From: Mytilus californianus
Lineage: Eukaryota; Mollusca; Bivalvia; Mytilida; Mytilidae
Direction: 5' to 3'
Assembly: GCF_021869535.1 (NCBI RefSeq)
Contig: NW_026262723.1
Location: forward strand, 87,732,324-87,796,323
Length of the DNA stretch: 64,000 bases
How positions within the stretch are numbered: the stretch's first letter is position 1; each line of letters begins with the position of its first letter. The translations under genes and the position numbers were made by a program. Below, piece after piece: positions 22,524 through 33,689 of this stretch. The notes below the pieces were generated by a model. The model was not told where the DNA came from and did no database searches. It was given only the letters and a program-made list of their open reading frames with translations.

Positions 22524-24187
22524 TTAGAATAAATATGTTAAATTCCGATGCAAAGACCCTATAAGTGAATCAATATTAAAGCCAAAATATGCAATCTTTA
22601 ATGACCTGACAAGTATCGTAACTATATCCCTTCTAATAAGTCTGTTTAAAGGTTTTGTTAGCTTTTGAGGTGAATATTGACATTTTTGTTCTTTGTAAAG
22701 AATATTACCATAAAAGATTGGATGTGAAATACCCGAACGTATAAGATGTCTGCATGTTGAGTTATATTTACGAATGATGTCCGATAATAAAATTTAGTAA
22801 ATGTTTTGACTAGTTTATGATATCGAAAACCCTGGTGTATTAATTTTTCAGTAATACATAAATTTCTCTCGCTAAAATCTAATACGTTGTTACATACACG
22901 AGCGAATCATACAAGTTGAGATATATAAACACCATAAGATGGTGACAAGGGAACGCCACCATCTAAAAATGGATAATTAACGATAGGAAATGAAACATCA
23001 TCTCTTTTATCATAAATTTTTGTATTAAGCTTCCCGTTAATGATATAGATATCAAGATCGAGGAAAGGACAGTAGTCATTGTTAGTATTAGCTTTATTTA
23101 TAGTAAGTTCAACAGGATAAATTTCTTTAGTATACATACTGAAGTCGTCATTATTGAGAGCCAATATATCATCCAAATATCTAAAAGTATTGTTAAATTT
23201 TTGTATCAGATGTTGTTTCGATGGGTCTTTGCTGATTTTAGTCATAAATTGTAACTCATAACAATACAAAAACAGGTCCGCAATAAGTGGTGCACAGTTA
23301 GTCCCCATTGGAATTCCGATAAATTGACGATATACGGAATCTCCAAAGCGAACAAAAATGTTATCAAGTAAAAATTCAAGGGCAGATATGGTATCAAAGC
23401 ATGTCCAATTGACATAGTGCTTTTGTTTGTTGATACTAAAAAATGACCTAAAAGAGTTTGAACACATATGTATTCGCATTCCGACTTTTTAAATGCCCAT
23501 TTAATTAGGTGTGTGAATTTTTTCTTAATAAGAATATGAGGCAAAGTGGTATATAGGGTAGAAAAATCAAAACTTTGAACAGATTCAAAATCACCAATAT
23601 ATGCATGCAATTTATCAAGTACTTCCAACGAGTTTTTGACACTCCAAAAGTAGTTAATTCCACTATTTTCAAAGGCCTTATTTGAACAATTTATTATCAG
23701 GTTTTTAATTGTACCAAGTGTACTAGTAAGTAGAATAGACAATTTAGTAGTGGAACAATGACTTGAAGACGAAATAAATCTATATTTGTAAGGTGATTTG
23801 TGTAGCTTCGGAAGCCAGTACATAGTTGGGACTTTCATTGTATTTGGTTCTGCTTGTAAAGAAGTAGCTTATAGTTTATGTTTGTTACAGATATTGTTTT
23901 CTGAAAATGAAGTCAGTTGGAATGTTGGTGAATTCGTGATTTCCTTTTGCAGAACCTCAATGTAAAATTTACGTCAAACTATAATGATATTATTAGCAGC
24001 TTTATCAGCCGGGACAAAAACAAATTCCTGGGCTAGTTCTTTTATTTTATGTTTGATACGAGAAATAGGATTTTTATGGTTGTTATTAAGAGTAAAATGT
24101 TCTTTAAAATGTTGTATACGTATATCAACTATCTTCATTAGTGAATTAAAAAAAAAAGAGTCCAAAGATTTTTTGTCAGCTTTTTCC
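22524..24187 (-). pseudogene. PLE-3 Penelope-like reverse transcriptase, disrupted
   Basis: Minus-strand frames give, in order, FVPADKAANNIIIV (DKG-like motif, near 23990), MYWLPKLHKSP (near 23810), QSFDFSTLYTTLPH (near 23560), GIPMGTNCAPLIADLFL (near 23300), an intact FRYLDDILALN catalytic box (near 23170), YDKRDDVSFPIVN, YGVYISQLV, then a C-terminal SGISHPIFYGNILYKEQ block to a stop at 22524-22526. Lesions seen: a stop near 23974, a stop near 23869, a frameshift near 23465, a TGA at 22907-22909 where relatives have arginine (CGA to TGA), and a frameshift near 22770. No GIY-YIG domain follows. The catalytic box is intact but the copy is dead. Confidence 0.86.
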
Positions 24188-24199
24188 CGTTTTATTAAA

Positions 24200-24399
24200 A
24201 ACGGTATTTCACATCCTAAATTTTACGGTAATATTGTACTAAAAGCGCGGAAATCACTATGTAATCCGTTTAAACTCATCGAACCTTTAAAAAACTTATA
24301 AGTAAAGGTTATCTTACCAATGTTGTAATTAGATCTTTGAATATAGTTTACATTGGCACAAATATCGATTTTGTCATTAGCAGATTAAAACATAACTAA
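24200..24399 (+). pseudogene. PLE-4 RT, second part
   Basis: Continues directly from 21898: NGISHPKFYGNIVLKARKSL, then LIEPLKNL, a one-base frameshift near 24295, then ISKGYLTNVVIRSLNIVYIG and a stop at 24397-24399. The same C-terminal block is seen in PLE-3 (SGISHPIFYG...), so the two families are close relatives with different tails. No endonuclease domain is present. Confidence 0.82.
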
Positions 24400-25519
24400 A
24401 TGTGTATTTTTTTCAAACGGTTTTTTGGGATGTATATATACACATCCACGTTCATTTTCTATATAGAGATTACTCTATCTATATATTGCATTATACATAT
24501 TTATTAACAGGTTAACTCCTAACTATCCTACTGCCTGTCGATACTTTTATTTTGGCATTGCACAAGTGATGTCTTCTTTGACTGTCCATGACGTTAAAAC
24601 ACTATAATCCCTGGGATGTGTTTTAGTTGATTTTAGTCTCTGATGCATGATTTTTTTTTTATTAATTGTTTTTGGCTTTTAACTAGCTTTTAGTAACTGC
24701 GAGTACTCTCAAATCGTACTTTCGTGTTAATTTGACCTGTTGATACAACTTGTAATGTATTTTTGTTATTTAATGTTTACTTATTCAGTGTTATATCTAA
24801 TCTCACTATTTTTAATATATACCACCTTTGATAAGTGTTTTGTATGACGATATATTTTCACTTTTGTTCTCGTACTAGGAACAACAAAATTATTTCCGTA
24901 CTCCATGTATACCTTACAACAAAATTATTTTTATTTACCTGTGTACGCTATTTTATTTGGCGGCATTTAGTCCAAGGTTATGGTTGTCTTTCTGATATTG
25001 TTAAACATCTAACCCCCTTGTTTTATTAATTTTGTATTTACATTGTGTCATAGATCAAATTTATTCGTTCAGTATTTCTTCAATTGTTTTTGTTAATATG
25101 TCTTTTGATTGAGTTAAGCCATTTCAATATATATTTTATAGTGTGTCTTTCTATGTTGTGATGTTACACTATTGTTTCAGGTTGGGTGAAGGTTGGCGCC
25201 TATCAAAACGTTTAGACCCGCTGCATTTTTTGCACCTGTCCTAAGTCATGAACCTGATGTTCAGTGGTTGTCGTTTGTTGATTGTGGTTCATAAGTGTTT
25301 CTCGTTTCTCGTTTTTTATATATATTAGACCGTTGGTTTTTCTGTTTGAATGGTTTTACACTAGTCATTTTTGGGGCCCTTTATAGCTTGCTGTTCGTTT
25401 TGAGCCAAGGCCCCGTGTTGAAAGCCGTACTTTGACCTATAATGGTTTACTTTTACAAATTGTGACTTGGATGGAGAGTTGTCTCATTGGCACTCATACC
25501 ACATCTTCTCATATCTATA
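24400..25519 (+). repeat. PLE-4 3' tail
   Basis: About 1.1 kb, ending in GGATGGAGAGTTGTCTCATT, GGCACTCATACCACATCTTC and ATATCTATAT. It contains the CCTGTCCTAAGTCATGAACC block shared with other PLE tails. Solo copies of its end occur at 33392-33455 and 60480-60763. Confidence 0.75.
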
Positions 25520-25579
25520 TAGGAAACATGACACTAAGTTTCTATATTTGTATACAAATAATGATTTCTCAGTAATGAC

Positions 25580-25745
25580 ATGTCATAAAAATATTTGATA
25601 ATAACCATAAGAAACTGTACACATTAATGAGTTTAACATTAAAAATTTCACAAAAATCGGACCTCAAATAGGTTTTTGACAATGTTTATAAAAATGTGTT
25701 TTTATATGAAACAATAGGGGAATTTCGGATAGGAGAAACCTTTGA
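25580..25745 (-). repeat. Right arm of inverted repeat flanking the nested PLEs
   Basis: Reverse-complement partner of 21338-21500; the strongest part is 25680-25745. Confidence 0.52.
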
Positions 25746-26560
25746 CCTAAGACCATATATAAATCTTATGCATGTACTTCGTAAAGTAAAGACTAATGTA
25801 GAATTTTAGACTTTATTTTCAAAAATAAATTGAGTAATTCAACTTTTTTTCTCTACCAAAGAAAATTTGTTTAAAATACTGAGGTCTTCTTGCATAAACA
25901 ATACATTCTCAGAAAATATGTAGATTGTGCATTAAAATGATGTTTCTGATTCGATGAAAAACGTTTGAATATTATACGTTGCGAAACAAGTCGAGAGCAA
26001 AATATTTGGACTATATTGAAATATTTCCAGAGGCCAGAGGAAAATCTTTATCGAGATATACCAGGAAACAAGGATCGTTATAATCTGCAGGTTTACGGTG
26101 TGATTTTATCATTTATTTACGTTAACTGTACTTGAGAATGTTATGAAATGCATATTCTAGGAAGTAACATCCCAATACAAAATACCCATCTAAATACTGC
26201 CTAGATAATGTATGAATATTTTACTGGTGTGTGCTGGTTTATTTCAATAAAAGCGCATCAAAGATCAGATGTTTGACGAGATATAGAGGAGAACTAATGT
26301 CTATAAATCATCTACCTGAGACTTTATTTCCTACATGCACTTTCACTAATTACTTCGGTGTGTTTTGCATATCAGGTAAATAATTTGCGGAAATTAGCAT
26401 TTACCAAGGCAAGATTGCGTGCAACTAATATAATTATTAATTGATTGATTGAGTTTAACACATCGTCAGCACACGAAAACTTCAACACTATGCTATGTAA
26501 CAATAACAGATAGGAGAAACTGTACTAGCTATGCTTAGGTGGAAAATCAGAAATTATAAT
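25746..26560. other. AT-rich sequence, no gene seen
   Basis: Nothing recognised. Confidence 0.4.
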
Positions 26561-26564
26561 GCAA

Positions 26565-26800
26565 TCTGTATCGTTTGTTGCTGTATATCGTATTGTTTTG
26601 TACATAAATCAGGCCGTTAGTTTTCTCGTATTAATTGTTTTACATTTGTCATTTCGGTGCCTTTTATAGCTTACTATGCGGTATGGGGTTGTCTCATTGT
26701 TGAAGGTCGTACGGTGACATATAGATGTTAACTTCTATGTCATTTTGTATTTGGTGGAGAATTTTCTCATTGGCAATCATAGCACATCTTATTTTCATAT
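26565..26800 (+). mobile_element. PLE-5-like solo tail
   Basis: TTGTTGCTGTATATCGTATT, ACATAAATCAGGCCGTTAG, GTGCCTTTTATAGCTTAC, GAAGGTCGTACGGTGAC, then GAATTTTCTCATTGGCAATC and CACATCTTA. The same order is seen reversed at 34805-34975 and 35415-35640. Confidence 0.72.
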
Positions 26801-29800
26801 TCATGCAACGAATTTTTCATTGGCTAAAATTTACCGTAAAATGCACAATTGACATGTCTGGAGTAGCCATATTGAATTGTTGGACTCTACAAATTATCGA
26901 TAAATACAACATAATCGAAAAAACACCTTAATCAAAAACACGCCGTTTAAATACCCAAATCTGAATCGTACAAGTTACGAAATAAGGGGCATTCATTTGA
27001 TTTTCTGAAGGAGAATTTTGAAAAAGAGCTGAAAACTAATAACCTAGCACAAGACATGATCAAAATGAATATACTTCAAAAAAAAAATTGCAGGAAACAA
27101 TTGTGCACAAAAGGGAAAATAAATTTCCGCGGTGAAAAAATAAGCATGGTTATAAATGAATAGTTATTCTGCAAAAAAATCTTCTGCAATAAATATGCGA
27201 TACGCGTCTCCAGTAAAACTGCATTTCCCGCCGCCAAATCATCAATTGACGGCGGCAACTCTTCAACTACAGTACTGTTATTCCTTAAATGAAGGGGACT
27301 AAAACAACGGGACAAGTGTACGGATCATGAATTAAACGTTTAGGAACAGAAAACAAACTAAAAAAAACAAAATCAATTGTCAATACGTAACTCCTTTTAA
27401 ATCAAGGAATTGATGTAAGGTGCTCCGGTAGGGTAAACATTTCCATCATTACAATAAGTAGCTCGTTAAAAAATATTTCACCCGGATGAACAATTTACAG
27501 TTGTAGAATACCAGAATGGTCGTTTTGACACTTATACGAACTAATGTGAAAAATAATTTAGTTGTGGTTATTCATGAATGTGTTTGTTTATTTCCATTTA
27601 CCTATATTGGAAATCTTGGAACAGGTGTGTGAACAATTGACTGTTTAATTACGTATATTATACTGGTCAGTTTGACATGAACCTATATGAAAAATGTCTT
27701 CTATTATAAAGGAGTTTAATTTTTTCTTAATGTTATTGAAATATCTCATCGGTATGAACAATTTGACAGTTTTAAAACAACAGAATTGTCATTTTGACAT
27801 ATTAACTGACAAGATGATGTGAACACTTTTAAAAACTTAAATTATCAAATTTGTTTATGTTAAAGTCGAATTGATCATGCTCCTGTACTTAAACTGTTCA
27901 TTTTTTTTTCATATTGATGACACTATTCTCCTTCTATAGTACTTTACTCACAAAATTATACTCTTAATCCCAAAACTATACTCAGCAAAGATGAGGAAAA
28001 ACTACTGATTTATTATAACTTCAAAATTTCTTCTTTCACCCGCACAGTTAAATGCTAAAATGTCTTAGTTTCCTAATTGTAGCAACTTAATACTAGATGT
28101 GACGTATGAATCGTATTACGGGTGATGCATGTTTTTTTACTTCTAGAGTCCGTGTAATTCCGAATGTTCAAACTCCAACATTTGTCTGTTAATTGTGAAC
28201 AAGGACTTCATTTTACTAAATCTATAGATATCATTAAAATTGCATATTACCAGGACTAAAAGGTCTGTAGTCTGAATAATTACAGTAGAGATTTTGATAT
28301 TTCCTCTATGACATTTCAATTAGGAAAAACTTCCTGGGACGAACTCATTTTGACCCTGCTTTCAATATAATGTGCCGTTTATTATTTCCTTGTTTCAGTA
28401 AGCAGTCATTTTTTTGGTAGCTGCACAGTTTTATTAACCACATATGGTCTACATGGTAAAATGGGAGGTAAGTGCGCACGAAAAACTGGTTTTTGCTCCA
28501 CAACATTGTATCCTTGTACAAAGTCAAGCTTTTTGGTCCGTGCTTTGTTAGTTGCCTTTGTTTGTTTGTTTGTCTGTTTATTTTAATTTTTTGGTAAAAA
28601 GATGCGTGTTGGTGGTTGTTATGGCATGATGTACTGTCCATAACTTTGTTGTGTCCCTGTTATCCTTTTTATGTATTACTGTCTGTTGAAATTACCTGTA
28701 CCTAGACTGGGATATGACAATTAACCACATTGGTCCCATAAGGATCATTAAGGGAGATTTTCCCCAAAATAATACGTGAGCAATGATATATAAATAAATC
28801 TTTAAGTCTTGGATATTGTTTATTCCTCTTCCGTTTTCGGGCATGCGTCAACTTTTAAAGTCATATATCTACTTGAGTGAGAAAATGAGATAGTCTGTAA
28901 TTTTGTTTTAGATCTAATGCAAAAATATATTGAGAATACTGAAAAGACAGCAATAAGGAAATGGAAGGCATTTGGATCTTGTCTTAGAAAACAAAACAAA
29001 AAAGAAAGAAAAAGATATTAAATGAGCTAAAAAGGAAACACATTAATTTTATCTAAAGGCAAAGATTTATATTCCGAAAACTATTATAGCAATTAGAACC
29101 TCCTTGATCACATATTTTACCGTTAATAAAAGAACTGTATCGATGTTTGAAGTATAGCATACGTGTTATAAAGAAGACATACTATTGTATAAGTACATTT
29201 TGCACCTCACAATAAATATATATGACTAATGGAAATATTTGCAAGAGGACACAATACACGAAAGAGGTGAGAACATGGATTTCTACATATCAACAGTTCT
29301 ATGTACGGGTTTCCTCAACGAGTAAGAAACATACTAGAAGTTGAACTATAAAATAAGGTCCTGCTTAAACACTTTGGGATAATTAATTAATTACGGACGT
29401 GTTTTTTTATGATAATGCTAACTGTGGGCATGATAGAGCAACTCGGTTAGATCAGACAGACACAGAAAAAATCTATTTGGAAAAGCCACAAACATTAACA
29501 TTAAATTTAAAGATCATGAATCTTAGAAGTTGAGTAAAATGTTCACCTTTCTAAAATGTAAAGGATAAGTACATTTTAATTATTAAAATGTATATATGTG
29601 TGTTAATATATGTTAATTTCACACGTTCAGCTTTGACAAAATGACATAATGAGAACTAAAATAACAAGATATTACGTATATATCGTTGAAAATGTCATGT
29701 ATAATACATGGCCAAACATAAAAGATTAATCAGTTTTCTATTTTTAGGTACTGCATATCTGTGATTAGATAAGGCCAATACCAAGAGTCACTGGTCATTA

Positions 29801-30204
29801 ACTAACGCCTACAATTGAAATGAATCAAATCCGCGCTTAAAATAGTAATTTAGAATGTACTATTCGTCTATGTTTTCTTTTGCTTTGGAGTTCCGTATTC
29901 AATCGATCAATGACCCTTTTACTTGTTGTTTTCAAATTGAGATATACGTACTTTAAAATAAGGATAGGACTGGGAATGTATGGAACGTTGAAGTCTTGCA
30001 GTGATTTTGGATTTGGTTAGGAATTTCAAAAGTTTTATAAAACTTTCCCGATATAAATGGGGAAGGATTGATACTAACTTATTTTGAAAATACATATAAG
30101 ATAAGATAAGATAAGATATTTTATTTTCCAAATTAGGTCCCCAGGGGGGCATATACACATAACATATATAATTGTTACAACATACAGTAAATACATACAT
30201 ATAA
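26801..30204. other. AT-rich sequence, no gene seen
   Basis: About 3.4 kb of low-information sequence. A minus-strand open stretch at 28345-28641 and others are free of recognisable motifs. A short (ATAAG)n run lies at 30095-30116. Confidence 0.45.
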
Positions 30205-30360
30205 ATAAGTAGATGTGGTATGATTGCAAACTCATCATAGATACCAGGATAAAACTTTTGTACACCAGACGCGCGTTTCGTCTACAAAAGACAAAAGACT
30301 GATCAGTGACGCTCGAATAATAAAAGTCAAACATGCCAAATAAAGTACGAAGTTGAGGAG
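30205..30360 (-). repeat. Hammerhead monomer joined to a PLE-5-like tip
   Basis: GTAGATGTGGTATGATTGC (30210-30228) is the reverse complement of the terminal bases of PLE-5-like tails. It runs straight into a minus-strand hammerhead monomer: catcatagataccagg, the ribozyme, then the AAATAAAGTACGAAGTTGAG block. Confidence 0.65.
30262..30311 (-). ncRNA. Hammerhead ribozyme with expanded loop II
   Basis: Minus strand: stem I GCGTCA with TGGTGT, core CTGATCA (invariant G changed to C), stem II ends GTCT/AGAC, but the loop is longer by 7 bases through a GTCTTTT duplication, then GAAA, ACG-CG-CGT and cleavage triplet GTC. The core change predicts inactivity. Confidence 0.7.
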
Positions 30361-30679
30361 CATTAATGACCCAAATGAGGCAATTAACTATCCACTAGAG
30401 ACCAAAGAACGAGGATGTAACAAATACTTGAATATAATATCAAATCGGCACTTATCACATAAACAACCGTAACAAAAAGAAAAAAAAACCCAAAAAAAAC
30501 CCACAAAAGTACCGATCTACAAGTCAGTTCTCGCAGATACTTAAAGCTTAATCCTGGTTTAAAGGCAATTCCAACTTATAAATAAACCACGTTTTCCCAG
30601 ATTATATAGTCCAGTGGGTTTTTACATGTATATTACTGCAAATATCTCTTCAATGCAAATAAAGTGGTAAGTTCTACTT

Positions 30680-30900
30680 CTTCTTGGTATTTTTTTTTTA
30701 TAAAGTATCAACATGTCTACCATGCACGACCATTTAAACGTTTATCTTACTATGTCTATATGAATTACATGTTTTTATTATTTACTTGATAAAATATAAA
30801 CATAACATGTACATTAAGTAATTTTGCAGATTCTTCTTCGTTCAAATGATAATATATTGATATTGTATATTATGATATTTGAAAGTGCACTTATTCTAAT
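30680..30900 (+). repeat. Local segmental duplication, copy 1 (left part)
   Basis: AAGTATCAACATGTCTAC, AACGTTTATCTTACTA and ATTACATGTTT match 33700-33790 in order. The similarity continues after the transposon at 32070-32420 (compare 33870-34120). Confidence 0.5.
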
Positions 30901-32069
30901 CATGGAAGTATTATATTGACAGGAACTCCAACGAAAAATTAGCACATTCCCATCCCACTTATTTCTTGAAGAAAATAAAAGGTTCCGACTTAGTTTGTCA
31001 AGTACGAGATAACTCCTTTGTGGGGTAACTGCGTAGCCGCTTTCGTCTGTTTGGTCTCATCACGTGATTTGGTATCGAGTGTCTTATCTACCTACCAATG
31101 TAAATAAACACGGAAACTCCCGTGGTTATTTGTGAATCGCCAAACGAATAACGACACCTGTTTCCGTTCAATAAATACAAAAAGACAAAAGCTGAAAAGA
31201 TCGAAAAATCGGTCCATATTTAACAGAATGACATAAGAAAATTAACTGCATTCGGAAAGAGGGCAAGCTTATTTTTAGTTTTGTTTAATATGTTGTAATC
31301 ATTGAAACTTGGAAATCGGGAAATATCCGATATTAAAAATTACATGTACTTAAAGTCGGGTGTTTGCGGAAAACAATGTGATGCACGTGTAGTGTGCCGG
31401 ATGGTGCCGGATTGCTTAAATTTAAGTTTTAAGGTTGTTAATTTTTATTGAATGTTACAAGAAAATTTATTGTTTTCTCTATCGTCTCAATTTGAAAAAT
31501 GTTATTAACGTATTTAACAAATATGTTTTAAAGACTAAAAGAGCTTTATAATTACACGCACGTGAAGACCTCTACATAGCAATATCAGGTTACGAGACAG
31601 ATGAATTGTTACACCTTTTATAATAAATCCAAAGTTGTAAACAAACCTTAAACATTCAACCTAGTCCGAGATTACTCTGACGTCTGGCAGATTTTTTTTA
31701 CGAATGGCATTTATTAATTCTGGATCGGCATTTAAAGAAATTTGTTTTTTGTTGTTGTTTTTTTTGTGAAAACAGTCGCGGGGATTTCGTTTCTTTGTAT
31801 TTGTTTTTACGCAGAAAAACCGGTAAAACTGACATATTTTAACTGACATGGTCGGTTAATGTCGTTTCCTTGACAATTAAGTACACATCCTGTTATTTCG
31901 GTATGTTCCGTAATTACGATCAATCACGAGGTTCCAAAAATTTGATCGGAACCCATGCATCCATATGACATGTCGAGTTGATTAACAAATACTTAACGAT
32001 TTTGCGGCATCGCACTATAAACGTTTGAAGTCCGCTTGTTGGAGTTCCTGTCAATATAATACTTCCATG
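30901..32069. mobile_element. 1.17-kb DNA transposon with 31-bp perfect TIRs
   Basis: Positions 30901-30931 and 32039-32069 are perfect reverse complements over 31 bases; each end begins CATGGAAGTATTATATTGAC reading inward. TTCTAAT directly flanks both ends (30894-30900 and 32070-32076), a 7-bp target duplication. The interior has no frame resembling a transposase, so this is a non-autonomous element. TIR length, the CA start and the 7-bp duplication do not match Tc1/mariner, piggyBac or Harbinger rules. P-like elements have TIRs of this length and CA ends, but usually 8-bp duplications, so I leave it unclassified. Confidence 0.9.
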
Positions 32070-32420
32070 TTCTAATATAAAGTTGTTTCCAGTACTGTAA
32101 GGTCAAACATTCAAACTATATGCACAAAAAAAAAACAAACATTAAGCGGGGCGTACATGTAGATTTATTAATGTAACAGAAACCGATGAATTTGTTGTAA
32201 TGGATCGTTAAGAAACGATAGCTAACGACTTATTTTGTTGTTGATATATATGATGTTTAAGCAATATCAAAATATAGATCTTCTGACCTTATTGTTCTGA
32301 TCGCTTTTGTGTCACTGCTGAAAAACAGATGATAGTTATGAAATTTATTTCAACTTGAGATGTATAAAATTGGAATGAGTAAGAAATCTTTCTTATTACA
32401 TGCTTTATATTTATATATAT
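32070..32420 (+). repeat. Local segmental duplication, copy 1 (right part)
   Basis: ATGTAGAT, CCGATGAATTTGTTGTAATGG, TTAAGAAACGA, CTTCTGAC, GATCGCTTTTGTGTCACTGC and GAAATTTATT align in order with 33910-34120. Confidence 0.5.
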
Positions 32421-32585
32421 AATAAAAATTGAAATGTGGTGTGACGGCATGGTACGTAACATTATCATCCTTCACGACAGACAAAACATAGCTGATCTGA
32501 AAGGTACACCATCTACTTGCCACTATATATCATGTGATGTGTTTCAACCCTAGATAAAGCCGACGAGGAATAATTTTCATTAAAC

Positions 32586-32900
32586 CTTGGTGAATTGTTT
32601 ATATATATTGACATAAGTTCCATTTCGATTTTTAAAAAATTTTGATTTTACGTTTTAGAGTATTGAGACTTTATTCATAAAAAGGGGGATTTTCCAATTT
32701 TTCGGATAATAACCCAAAAACACTTGGAACAGTTTTCATGCATCTTTGGTGACTTGTTTATATCTATTGAAATAAGCTCCCTTTCGTTTTTTTAATAATT
32801 TCGATTGGAAATTATGGAGTTATGGACCTTTATTTGTTGAAAAATTGTCGAAAACTGTCAATTTTTCACACTTTGGAAGACTGTAGAATTTTATTTGTTC
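32586..32900 (+). repeat. Two-copy tandem repeat, period about 160 bp
   Basis: TTGGTGAATTGTTTATAT (32587) recurs as TTGGTGACTTGTTTATAT near 32746, followed in both by ATTGA-ATAAG-TCC and TTTCG-TTTT, then a GAGT-TT-GACTTTATT block. Diverged; no open frame. Confidence 0.6.
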
Positions 32901-32989
32901 AAAAATTGAGGCCACAAACTTAGTTAAACTTGAGGTATCCTTAATAGTGCCAAATTATTCATGTTTTGTGTCAATGGGTACCACTGTGT

Positions 32990-33500
32990 GTAAAAAGAAA
33001 AAACAAACAAAAATACCGAACTCCAAGGAAAATTCAAAACGGAAAGTCCCTTATCAAATGGCAAAATCAAAAGTTCAAACACACCAAACGAATGGAAAAC
33101 AACTGTCATACTCCTAACTTGGTACAGGCATTTCCTTATGTAGAAAATGGTGGATTAAACCTGGTTTGATAGCTAGCTAAACCTCTCACTTGTATGACAG
33201 TCGCATACAATTCCATTATATTGACAAACAAACAGACATAATAGGTAAAAATGTCAAAAATAGGGGTACAGCAGTCAACATTGTGTTATAATGTTAATCA
33301 CTATAAAAACAAACAAATATGTCAACAAAGAAAAACAAAATGGCATATAGACAAAGCACATAAGCAAAAATGAAAGAAAAGAATACAAAAAATGACCACT
33401 TGGATGGAGAGTTGTCTCATTGGCACTCATACCACATCTTCTTTTATCTATATAGCCCAATAACACAATGTCGGGATGTATAAGTACCGAGCCACACCAA
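32990..33500 (-). mobile_element. PLE-2 solo 3' tail, interrupted by a PLE-4 tip
   Basis: Minus strand from GTGGCTCGGTACTTATACATC through TGTTGACTGCTGTACCCC, AGAGGTTTAGCTAGC and CTGTACCAAGTTAGGAGTAT to the terminus near 32995. At 33392-33455 about 64 bases of PLE-4 tail, in opposite orientation, interrupt it. Confidence 0.82.
33392..33455 (+). mobile_element. PLE-4 tail tip (about 64 bp) inside a PLE-2 tail
   Basis: CTTGGATGGAGAGTTGTCTC, ATTGGCACTCATACCACATC and TTCTTTTATCTATAT equal the last bases of PLE-4. The PLE-2 tail resumes directly at 33456 (CAATAACACAATG). Confidence 0.8.
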
Positions 33501-33520
33501 AAGGATATGTGTGCGCATGT

Positions 33521-33560
33521 CTTTTTTTTTTTTTTTTTTTTTGGGGGGGGGGGGGGGGGG
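33521..33560. repeat. T(21)G(18) homopolymer junction
   Basis: A run of T at 33522-33542 is followed immediately by a run of G at 33543-33560. Lengths may be affected by sequencing error. Confidence 0.85.
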
Positions 33561-33689
33561 TATTTACAGTATTTCTAGTTGATCATATACATTCAGTTAA
33601 AACATAAAGGCGAGCTAAAAGGGCGGCGGGCATATCATGCGCTCATGGCGCAGCTCTTTATTTTGTTTTGGGTTTTTTTCTTTCTTCTT

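Larger units (their letters stand above)
21899..24191 (-). mobile_element. PLE-3 copy nested inside PLE-4
   Basis: A 5'-truncated PLE on the minus strand, about 2.29 kb: RT from about 24187 to 22524 and then a tail of about 625 bp ending at 21899 with the family terminus (reverse complement begins TAAAATTGATAATGG). TTATTAAA flanks both ends, and the host PLE-4 reading frame continues across it once one copy of the repeat is discounted. It is therefore younger than PLE-4. Confidence 0.85.
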
